Positions 57,213-64,000 of a stretch of DNA of 64,000 nucleotides are shown here, in pieces. Position 1 is the stretch's first letter. Each line of letters starts with the position of its first letter. This DNA is from Enterobacteriaceae bacterium RIT691 (GTDB lineage: Bacteria > Pseudomonadota > Gammaproteobacteria > Enterobacterales > Enterobacteriaceae): NCBI GenBank assembly GCA_009668205.1, contig WJYM01000008.1, positions 62,001 through 126,000 of the forward strand. Reading direction: 5' to 3'. The notes below the pieces were generated by a model. That model did not search any database and was not told where the DNA came from. It saw only the letters and a list, made by a program, of their open reading frames with translations. A program made the position numbers and the translations under genes.

Positions 57213-57748
57213 AGGGATTTCAGCGTCTCCGCGGCGGTTTTCAGGGTAGCGAATCGCCCGCTCAGCACGGTTTCTGTCCGATGTCGCAACGTTTCAACAT
57301 CCAGCGTAACGCCTTTGTGGGTCATCGGAAAGGTCAGCGTCGCTTCCGTGACAAACGTGACCTGATAGCCAAGATCGGAGGCCACACGCGTCGTGGTTTC
57401 ACAACACTGTTCGGTGCGTAATCCGCAAATGATCAGGTGGTTGATATCGCGGCTTCTCAGCCAGAAGTCGAGCCCGGTATCGGTGAAAGCGTTGTGAACA
57501 TGCTTAAAGAACGTCACGTCAGGTTGATGGCGCAAAAAGGACATCGGTTTCACGAAGCCGCTTTCCAGGGAAAATGGCCCCTGACTGTCGACATGAAAAA
57601 TGTCTACCACAGGAATATCACGGTGCTGGCAGCCATCAATCAGTTGCAACATTGCTGATTGAAATGCCGATAAATCATCGACCTGCCAAAAAGGACGGTG
57701 TTCAAAAGACTGCTGCGTATCGATGTTAATCAGAGCGGTGCGGGACAT
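57209..57748 (-). CDS. Isochorismatase-family cysteine hydrolase
   Basis: 179 residues from the ATG at 57748, preceded by CAGGAG; an earlier start at 57793 is weaker. The catalytic triad of the family is visible: Asp in LINIDTQQ (about residue 9), Lys in TFFKHVHNAF, and Cys in LRTEQCCETTTRVASDLG. These enzymes hydrolyse amides or related C-N bonds (nicotinamidase, biuret or N-carbamoyl compounds, isochorismate). The substrate cannot be told from sequence. It overlaps the GlxA-type regulator by 4 bases. Confidence 0.88.
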   Translation of the reverse strand: MSRTALINIDTQQSFEHRPFWQVDDLSAFQSAMLQLIDGCQHRDIPVVDIFHVDSQGPFSLESGFVKPMSFLRHQPDVTFFKHVHNAFTDTGLDFWLRSRDINHLIICGLRTEQCCETTTRVASDLGYQVTFVTEATLTFPMTHKGVTLDVETLRHRTETVLSGRFATLKTAAETLKSL

Positions 57749-57837
57749 GATGCAACTCCTGTTGAGTTCAGTGTAGAACGATTCTGGCAACAAACAGGAG
57801 TCACGCGAAGGTCAAAAAAGGACAGCTAACCGCCGCT

Positions 57838-59292
57838 TCAGGACATTAACGGTTTTAGCTGCTGATAAAGCTTACGGAACATCTCCCGACGGGGTGCATA
57901 CGCGGCAACTTTCGCGGCATCAGGCTGATGCGTTTGCTCCAGCGCCAACTGAGGCAATAAATCGGAATACGGTTTTCCCGGATTCATCGCCAGTTGAGCA
58001 AGACGCGCCGCCCCTAAAGCCGGGCCAACGTCGCCACCAGTGCGATAATCCAGTGCGATACCGCTGATATCGGCCAACATCTGCCGCCAGTACGGACTGC
58101 GCGCACCGCCACCAATCAGCGTGACGCTTTTTGGCGTCACGCCGCAGGCATGCACAACGTCCATGCCGTCTGCCAGCGCAAACCCGACGCCTTCAAGCAC
58201 GGCCTGCGCCAGTTCAGCCTGACCATGCTGATGCGTCAGCCCAAAAAAGACGCCCTTCGCATTCGGGTTATTGTGTGGCGTACGTTCGCCGGAAAGATAC
58301 GGCAGGAACCACACAGGATCAGCACTTTTATCCGCCGTTTGCGCGGCTGCGAGCAATGCAGGGACATCGCCTAATCCGGTCAGTTTCGCTGCCCAGTCCA
58401 GGCAAGACGCGGCACTCAGCATCACGGACATCAGATGCCAGCGCTCCGGTAATGCGTGACAGAAACTGTGCACGGCGCTTTCTGGCCTGCTGAGAAAACC
58501 ATTGCTGACGGCAAAGTACACCCCTGACGTACCGAGTGACAGCATAGCCTGCCCGGCATCCGCCATGCCCACGCCCACGGCCCCGGCAGCGTTGTCACCA
58601 CCGCCGGCCACGACAGGGACAGCAGGCATATTCCACGCCTGAGCCACTGACGGCAGCAGTTCACCCGTGATTTCGCAGCCTTCAAACAGCGCAGGCATGT
58701 TGTCCCGGCTCAGGCCACACGCCTGCAGCATTTCGTCGCTCCAGTCTCGCTTCGCCACGTCCAGCCACATCGTGCCCGCGGCGTCTGACATGTCGCTGGC
58801 GAATTCGCCTGTCATGCGCAGGCGCAGATAATCTTTCGGTAACAGCACCTTATCAACCTGAGCAAAGACCTCGGGTTCATGCTGCTTCACCCACAGCAGT
58901 TTCGGCGCGGTAAACCCCGGCATCATCAGGTTGCCGGTGATCTCTCTTGAACGCGGAACCGCCTTTTCAAGCCGCGAGCACTCTTCGGCGCAGCGCCCGT
59001 CGTTCCATAGAATGGCGGGCCGCAGCACACGCTGATGTTTATCCAGCAGGGTTGCGCCGTGCATCTGCCCGGCGATACCCAGGGCTTTCACTTCCGCTAA
59101 CGAATGTTGCTTGCTTAACGCTTTGAGTGCGCTACCCGTCGCCAGCCACCATTGTTCGGGATCCTGTTCAGACCACAACGGATGAGGGCGAGAGACAGTC
59201 AATTTTTCAGTCTGTGAAGCCAGTACGTCGCCCTGCTCGCTAAGCAAAATCGCTTTTACGCCGGAGGTGCCGAGATCTATCCCGATATACAT
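57838..59292 (-). CDS. xylB: XylB, xylulokinase
   Basis: 484 residues, as in E. coli. It is a FGGY-family sugar kinase that phosphorylates D-xylulose to xylulose-5-phosphate. N-terminal phosphate loop MYIGIDLGTSGVKAIL, catalytic Asp in VAGGGDNAAGAVG (about residue 233), and the ATP-binding LIGGGARSPYWRQM. It is second in xylAB; a REP pair separates the two genes (about 100 bases). Confidence 0.97.
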   Translation of the reverse strand: MYIGIDLGTSGVKAILLSEQGDVLASQTEKLTVSRPHPLWSEQDPEQWWLATGSALKALSKQHSLAEVKALGIAGQMHGATLLDKHQRVLRPAILWNDGRCAEECSRLEKAVPRSREITGNLMMPGFTAPKLLWVKQHEPEVFAQVDKVLLPKDYLRLRMTGEFASDMSDAAGTMWLDVAKRDWSDEMLQACGLSRDNMPALFEGCEITGELLPSVAQAWNMPAVPVVAGGGDNAAGAVGVGMADAGQAMLSLGTSGVYFAVSNGFLSRPESAVHSFCHALPERWHLMSVMLSAASCLDWAAKLTGLGDVPALLAAAQTADKSADPVWFLPYLSGERTPHNNPNAKGVFFGLTHQHGQAELAQAVLEGVGFALADGMDVVHACGVTPKSVTLIGGGARSPYWRQMLADISGIALDYRTGGDVGPALGAARLAQLAMNPGKPYSDLLPQLALEQTHQPDAAKVAAYAPRREMFRKLYQQLKPLMS

Positions 59293-59314
59293 GAGTGGAG
59301 AATCCTTCTAACAG

Positions 59315-59387
59315 TTGCCGGGCGGCGCTGCGCTTGCACCGGCCTACAAAACCCCGTAGGCCCGGTCAGCGTAGCGCCACCGGGCAA
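59315..59387. repeat. REP pair (BIME) between xylA and xylB
   Basis: Inverted REP units at 59315-59346 and 59356-59387 (TTGCCGGGCGGCGCTGCGCT and its partner ending GCGCCACCGGGCAA). Same class as the element between dppA and dppB. It may protect the xylA message. Confidence 0.9.
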
Positions 59388-59394
59388 TCAGAGG

Positions 59395-60717
59395 TTACTT
59401 ATCAAACAGGTAATGATTGACCAGATTTTCGAGCAACTCCTGGTGTCCGCTGTGGTGCTGCGGCGCAAGGCTATGCTGCTCAGCGTACTTCGCAATGTCG
59501 GTCAGCGACATTTGCCCTTTCAGGATTTGCTGCCCAAGTTCACCATTCCAGCCGGCATAACGGCGCGCCACACGCTTATCCAGCTCGCCATCTTCAATCA
59601 TGCGTGCCGCCACTTTCAGCGACAGCGCCATCGTGTCCATCGCACCAATGTGACCATAGAACAGGTCATACTTATCCGTGCTTTGACGACGAACTTTGGC
59701 ATCAAAGTTCAGGCCACCGGTCGTGAAACCACCCGCCTTAATAATTTCATACATCACCAGCGCATTTTCTTCCACGCTGTTCGGGAACTGATCGGTATCC
59801 CAACCCAATTGCGCATCACCACGGTTCGCATCGACAGAACCAAACAGACCCAGTGCGATGGCGGTGGCGATTTCATGATGGAAGGAGTGTCCTGCCAGCG
59901 TGGCATGGTTCGCTTCGATGTTCAGCTTGATCTCTTTTTCCAGACCGAACTGCTTCAGGAAACCGTAGACGGTAGAAGCATCGTAGTCGTACTGGTGCTT
60001 GGTCGGCTCCTGCGGTTTTGGCTCGATGAGCAGCGTGCCGCGGAAACCGATTTTATGTTTGTGCTCCACCACCATCTGCATGAAGCGGCCAATCTGCTCG
60101 CGCTCCTGGCGCAGGTCGGTATTCAGCAGGGTTTCATAGCCTTCACGGCCGCCCCACAGGACGTAGTTTTCGCCCCCCAACTGATGCGTCGCATTCATTG
60201 CCGTAACCACCTGAGTGGCTGCCCAGCTGAATACTTCCGGGTCTGGGTTGGTGGCGGCGCCAGCGCCGTAGCGCGGATTGGTAAAGCAGTTCGCCGTGCC
60301 CCACAGCAGCTTCACGCCGCTTTGTTGCTGTTTTTCAGCCAGCACATCAACCATTTGCGCGAAGTTGTTCAGATATTCTTTAAGCGATGCGCCTTCTGGC
60401 GAAACATCCACGTCGTGGAAGCAGTAATACGGCACATTCAGCTTGTGGAAAAATTCAAACGCGACGTCGGCTTTACGCTTAGCCAGCGCGATAGCTTCGC
60501 CCGGCTGCTGCCATGGGCGATCAAAGGAGCCGACACCGAACATGTCCGCGCCGTTCCAGCAGAAGGTGTGCCAGTAGCAGGCTGCGAAACGCAGGTGGTC
60601 TTCCATGCGCTTGCCGAGCACCAGCTCATCCGGGTTGTAGTGGCGGAAAGCCAGCGGATTTTGTGTTTTCGGGCCTTCATAACGAACACGATCGAGTTGG
60701 TCGAAATAAGCTTGCAT
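59395..60717 (-). CDS. xylA: XylA, xylose isomerase
   Basis: 440 residues, as in E. coli. It converts D-xylose to D-xylulose. Active-site His and Asp in [13 protein letters not shown] (about residues 101 and 104), metal and substrate residues in [35 protein letters not shown] and GSVDANRGD. First gene of xylAB, reading away from xylF. The start has TGGAG upstream. Confidence 0.98.
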   Translation of the reverse strand: MQAYFDQLDRVRYEGPKTQNPLAFRHYNPDELVLGKRMEDHLRFAACYWHTFCWNGADMFGVGSFDRPWQQPGEAIALAKRKADVAFEFFHKLNVPYYCFHDVDVSPEGASLKEYLNNFAQMVDVLAEKQQQSGVKLLWGTANCFTNPRYGAGAATNPDPEVFSWAATQVVTAMNATHQLGGENYVLWGGREGYETLLNTDLRQEREQIGRFMQMVVEHKHKIGFRGTLLIEPKPQEPTKHQYDYDASTVYGFLKQFGLEKEIKLNIEANHATLAGHSFHHEIATAIALGLFGSVDANRGDAQLGWDTDQFPNSVEENALVMYEIIKAGGFTTGGLNFDAKVRRQSTDKYDLFYGHIGAMDTMALSLKVAARMIEDGELDKRVARRYAGWNGELGQQILKGQMSLTDIAKYAEQHSLAPQHHSGHQELLENLVNHYLFDK

Positions 60718-61083
60718 AATTGAACTCCATTAGACGCGGCGAATACAGACAGTGTCGTAATACTGTTACCGGTTTCGCGGTTGCTCAATTACGTTATTTC
60801 ACACTGCGATTAAGAGAATGCTCAAACGTGCGCTGGCTCGCAAAATACCGCTCCGATATTGCGCCTTTGCGGCTGAGTTTCCGGTTTGCTCTGCAACGAA
60901 GCGCTGAAACGATTTAAAATCCGATCAAGGTCATAGTTCAGAAAATAAACCAAATATCATAATCAGAAGATAAAAATCTATAATTGCCAGAATTTCCTCC
61001 CGTGCTAAAAATTTGCTCCGTACCCGTCGTATTTGTTTCTTTTATCACCCGTCTCAACACCCTCTATTCTTACAAAAGGCCCT
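60718..61083. promoter_or_regulatory. Divergent xylA-xylF control region with a XylR-type site
   Basis: 366 bases without a gene. On the minus strand, 60781-60805 contains GAAATAACGTAATTGAGCAA, almost the same as the XylR-binding stretch before E. coli xylA (GAAATAACATAATTGAGCAA). The bases just upstream (GCGAGCCAGCGCACGTTTGA) are also E. coli-like. Near xylF, the AT-rich segment 60940-61010 includes AAAATCTATAATTG, which may be the xylF-side site. E. coli also has a CRP site between; I could not place it confidently here. Confidence 0.75.
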
Positions 61084-62082
61084 ATGATGATGAAGATAAA
61101 GAACCTTTGCCTCACCCTCTGCGCATCGCTGCTGTTAACCAGCTTTGCCGGTATCGCAAAAGAAGTGAAAATCGGCATGGCGATCGACGACCTGCGCCTT
61201 GAGCGCTGGCAAAAAGACCGCGACATCTTTGTGAGTAAAGCTGAATCTCTGGGTGCCAAAGTCTTTGTGCAGTCGGCCAACGGCAATGAAGAAACGCAAA
61301 TGGCGCAAATTGAAAATATGATTAACCGCGGCGTCGATGTTCTCGTCATTATTCCTTATAACGGTCAGGTTCTTAGCAACGTTATTAAAGAAGCCAAACA
61401 GGAGGGTATTAAAGTATTAGCCTATGACCGCATGATTAATAATGCGGATATTGATTATTATATTTCTTTCGACAATGAAAAAGTCGGCGAATTACAGGCT
61501 CAGAGCCTGGTGGATAAAGTGCCGACCGGCAACTACTTCCTGATGGGTGGCTCACCGGTAGATAGCAACGCCAAAATGTTCCGCGCGGGCCAAATGAAAG
61601 TCTTAAAACCGTATGTCGACAGCGGAAAAATTAAAGTAGTGGGCGACCAGTGGGCCGATGGATGGCTGCCGGAAAACGCGCTGAAAATTATGGAAAATGC
61701 CCTGACCGCCAATAACAACAAAATTGATGCCGTGGTGGCGTCCAACGATGCCACCGCAGGCGGTGCCATTCAGGCACTCAGTGCGCAAGGTCTTGCCGGT
61801 AAAGTGGCAATTTCGGGTCAGGATGCCGACCTGGCGGGCGTAAAACGCATTATCTCCGGCACTCAGACCATGACCGTGTATAAACCAATCACCCAACTGG
61901 CGACGACCGCCGCTGAAATTGCGGTGCAGTTGGGTAACGGCGAACAACCGAAATCGGATACCACGCTGAATAATGGCCTGAAAGACGTTCCGGCGCGTCT
62001 GCTGACCCCTATCGAAGTGAATAAGTCCAACATTGACGAAACCGTGATTAAAGACGGCTTCCATAAGAAGAGCGAACTGTAA
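61084..62082 (+). CDS. xylF: XylF, periplasmic xylose-binding protein
   Basis: 332 residues from the first of three consecutive ATG codons (61084, 61087, 61090). AAAAGG lies just upstream and the E. coli start corresponds to one of these. A signal peptide ends near AGIAKE. The mature part is a ribose-type periplasmic binding protein with KIGMAIDDLRLERWQKDRD and the hinge region VASNDATAGGA. It captures D-xylose for XylGH. First gene of xylFGH; a GC-rich stem-loop follows it. Confidence 0.96.
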   Translation: MMMKIKNLCLTLCASLLLTSFAGIAKEVKIGMAIDDLRLERWQKDRDIFVSKAESLGAKVFVQSANGNEETQMAQIENMINRGVDVLVIIPYNGQVLSNVIKEAKQEGIKVLAYDRMINNADIDYYISFDNEKVGELQAQSLVDKVPTGNYFLMGGSPVDSNAKMFRAGQMKVLKPYVDSGKIKVVGDQWADGWLPENALKIMENALTANNNKIDAVVASNDATAGGAIQALSAQGLAGKVAISGQDADLAGVKRIISGTQTMTVYKPITQLATTAAEIAVQLGNGEQPKSDTTLNNGLKDVPARLLTPIEVNKSNIDETVIKDGFHKKSEL

Positions 62083-62088
62083 TTCCAC

Positions 62089-62106
62089 GCCCCTCCGACG
62101 AGGGGC
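62089..62106 (+). terminator. Stem-loop between xylF and xylG
   Basis: A perfect 7-bp stem (62089-62095 with 62100-62106, loop CGAC) followed by CATTTTATT. It is probably a partial terminator or message-stabilising hairpin that favours xylF over xylGH. Confidence 0.65.
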
Positions 62107-62141
62107 CATTTTATTAATGTGGAACGTTACGGGGAGTCGCT

Positions 62142-63683
62142 ATGCCTTATTTACTTGAAATGAAGAGCATTACCAAAGCATTTGGCGCGGTGAAAGCGGT
62201 CGATAATGTCAGCCTGCGCCTGAATGCCGGTGAGGTCGTTTCGCTCTGCGGCGAAAATGGTTCGGGGAAATCCACGCTGATGAAAGTGCTGTGCGGCATT
62301 TACCCGCATGGCAGCTATGAGGGTGAGATTGTCTTTGCCGGTGAACCGCTCGAGGCGGGACACATTCGCGATACCGAGCGTCGCGGCATTGCCATTATTC
62401 ACCAGGAGCTGGCGCTGGTTAAGCATCTGACCGTACTGGAAAACATCTTCCTCGGTGCCGAAATGACTCGCCATGGGATCCTCGATTACGATCAAATGAC
62501 CCTGCGCTGCGAAAAGCTGTTGGCTCAGGTCAGCCTGGCCATTTCTCCGAACACGCGGGTCGGTGAGTTAGGCCTGGGGCAACAGCAGCTGGTTGAGATA
62601 GCCAAAGCGCTGAATAAACAGGTGCGCCTGCTGATCCTGGATGAACCAACGGCCTCGCTGACCGAGCAGGAAACGGCGGTACTGCTGAACATCATCCGCG
62701 ATCTGCAACATCACGGCATTGCCTGTATCTACATTTCCCACAAGCTCAATGAAGTCAAAGAGATATCGGATACCATTTGTGTGATCCGCGATGGGCAACA
62801 CATCGGTACCCGCGATGCCAGCGGCATGAGCGAAGACGATATCATCACCATGATGGTCGGTCGCGAGCTGACAGCCCTTTACCCCAATGAACCCCACGAG
62901 CCAGGTGCAGAAATCTTGCGCGTTGAACACCTGACGGCCTGGCACCCGGTGAATCGCCATATTAAGCGCGTGAACGACGTCTCTTTCTCGCTCCGTCGCG
63001 GTGAAATTCTGGGTATTGCCGGTCTGGTGGGCGCAGGACGAACGGAAGCGGTGCAGTGTTTGTTTGGCGTCTGGCGCGGCCGTTGGGAAGGGAAAATCTT
63101 CATCGACGGTGAACAGGTGCAGATCAACACCTGCCAGCAGGCCATTGCCAGAGGCATTGCGATGGTACCGGAAGATCGCAAAAAGGACGGCATTGTGCCG
63201 GTGATGGCCGTGGGTAAGAACATCACGCTGAGCGCACTCGACCAGTTCTCCGGGCCGCTAAGTGCACTGGATGATGCCGCTGAACAGCACTGCATCCTGC
63301 AATCCCTGCAGCGCCTGAAGGTCAAAACGTCCTCACCGGAGTTAGCCATTGGCAGGCTGAGCGGCGGCAATCAACAGAAAGCCATTCTGGCGCGCTGCCT
63401 GCTGCTGAACCCTCGCATTCTTATCCTCGATGAACCCACCCGGGGCATCGATATCGGGGCGAAATTCGAAATCTACAAACTGATTAATCAGCTGGTGCAG
63501 CAGGGTATTGCGGTGATTGTCATCTCTTCTGAACTGCCGGAAGTGCTTGGCCTGAGCGATCGCATATTGGTGATGCATGAAGGCAAAGTGAAAGCGAACC
63601 TGGTCAACCAAAACCTGACCCAGGAGACAGTGATGGAAGCAGCCCTGAGGAGTGAACGCCATGTCGAAAAACAGCCCATCTGA
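62142..63683 (+). CDS. xylG: XylG, xylose ABC transporter ATPase
   Basis: 513 residues, as in E. coli. It is a double-ATPase sugar importer subunit. Domain 1: [39 protein letters not shown]. Domain 2: a degenerate [12 protein letters not shown] nucleotide loop, [25 protein letters not shown]. It powers xylose import through XylH. It overlaps xylH by 23 bases. Confidence 0.97.
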   Translation: MPYLLEMKSITKAFGAVKAVDNVSLRLNAGEVVSLCGENGSGKSTLMKVLCGIYPHGSYEGEIVFAGEPLEAGHIRDTERRGIAIIHQELALVKHLTVLENIFLGAEMTRHGILDYDQMTLRCEKLLAQVSLAISPNTRVGELGLGQQQLVEIAKALNKQVRLLILDEPTASLTEQETAVLLNIIRDLQHHGIACIYISHKLNEVKEISDTICVIRDGQHIGTRDASGMSEDDIITMMVGRELTALYPNEPHEPGAEILRVEHLTAWHPVNRHIKRVNDVSFSLRRGEILGIAGLVGAGRTEAVQCLFGVWRGRWEGKIFIDGEQVQINTCQQAIARGIAMVPEDRKKDGIVPVMAVGKNITLSALDQFSGPLSALDDAAEQHCILQSLQRLKVKTSSPELAIGRLSGGNQQKAILARCLLLNPRILILDEPTRGIDIGAKFEIYKLINQLVQQGIAVIVISSELPEVLGLSDRILVMHEGKVKANLVNQNLTQETVMEAALRSERHVEKQPI

Positions 63684-64000
63684 ACTCAAGCTCAATGCAC
63701 AGGCCCCGCTCGCCTTCGCCGGAGTGAAAAACCTTAACTTCCAGGTGTTTGTGATGATTGCGGCCATTATCGCCATCATGCTGTTTTTCACCTGGACCAC
63801 CGAGGGGTCATATCTCAGCGCCCGCAATGTGTCTAACCTTCTGCGCCAGACCGCTATTACTGGCATCCTGGCTGTAGGCATGGTGTTCGTGATTATTTCA
63901 GCCGAGATAGACCTTTCCGTCGGCTCGATGATGGGCTTGCTCGGCGGTGTCGCGGCCATTTTCGACGTCTGGTTAGGCTGGCCGCTGCCGCTGACTATCA
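63661..64000 (+). CDS. xylH: XylH, xylose ABC transporter permease (5' part only)
   Basis: 113 codons up to the window edge. The N-terminus [12 protein letters not shown] leads into hydrophobic helices ([48 protein letters not shown]) nearly identical to E. coli XylH. It forms the membrane channel for xylose. The start lies inside the end of xylG, with GAGGAGTG upstream. The gene is cut by the window end, not broken. Confidence 0.95.
   Translation, partial: MSKNSPSELKLNAQAPLAFAGVKNLNFQVFVMIAAIIAIMLFFTWTTEGSYLSARNVSNLLRQTAITGILAVGMVFVIISAEIDLSVGSMMGLLGGVAAIFDVWLGWPLPLTI

Noticed and set aside
59413-60723. 436-codon plus-strand open frame opposite xylA
   Set aside because: Antisense to xylose isomerase, whose active-site motifs are all on the minus strand.

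Overview
The window is a chromosomal segment of a gamma-proteobacterium of the order Enterobacterales. Its backbone follows the E. coli K-12 order near 80 min almost gene for gene: yhjJ-dctA-pdeK-bcs-dpp-tRNA-Pro-eptB-yhjX-yhjY-tag-yiaC-bisC-yiaD-ghrB-yiaF-yiaG-glyS/glyQ-ysaB-wecH-xyl. The proteins look like close but clearly diverged relatives of the E. coli ones. An extra cellulose operon, a pcaK transporter gene and other accessory genes point to an Enterobacter-like genus (Enterobacter, Lelliottia, Kosakonia, or a Klebsiella relative). The species cannot be fixed from reading alone. No transposase, integrase, phage gene or CRISPR array was seen.

Region 1 (1-2139): 5' part of yhjJ and the C4-dicarboxylate transporter dctA. 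Region 2 (2140-18328): the phosphodiesterase gene pdeK and a complete E. coli-type cellulose locus, bcsRQABZC on the minus strand divergent from bcsEFG on the plus strand. Region 3 (18349-29896): a second, complete, differently built cellulose operon on the minus strand, bcsO-Q-A-B-C-D-Z. It ends tail to tail with bcsG at a shared terminator. It carries bcsD and a proline-rich bcsO, the marks of systems that lay down ordered cellulose, whereas the first locus has bcsE/F/G, the marks of phosphoethanolamine-cellulose. The cell therefore appears able to make cellulose through two parallel, c-di-GMP-responsive (PilZ-bearing) synthases.

Region 4 (30329-37154): the dipeptide permease operon dppABCDF with its terminator, an intercistronic REP pair and stem-loop, a GcvB-type leader, then a three-unit tandem REP array running into a tRNA-Pro(UGG) gene. 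Region 5 (37245-47435): housekeeping and envelope genes eptB, yhjX (with a YpdB-type direct repeat upstream), yhjY, tag, yiaC, bisC, yiaD, ghrB, yiaF. Region 6 (47436-51389): a departure from the K-12 order. A pcaK aromatic-acid transporter is inserted with two PcaR-like operators; yiaG follows; an ABC-F ATPase lies where K-12 has cspA.

Region 7 (51571-56300): glyQS, ysaB, wecH. Region 8 (56256-57748): a GlxA-type regulator and a cysteine hydrolase in place of K-12 yiaA/yiaB. Region 9 (57838-64000): the xylose regulon, xylAB on the minus strand and xylFGH on the plus strand, around a shared XylR-type control region; xylH runs off the window.
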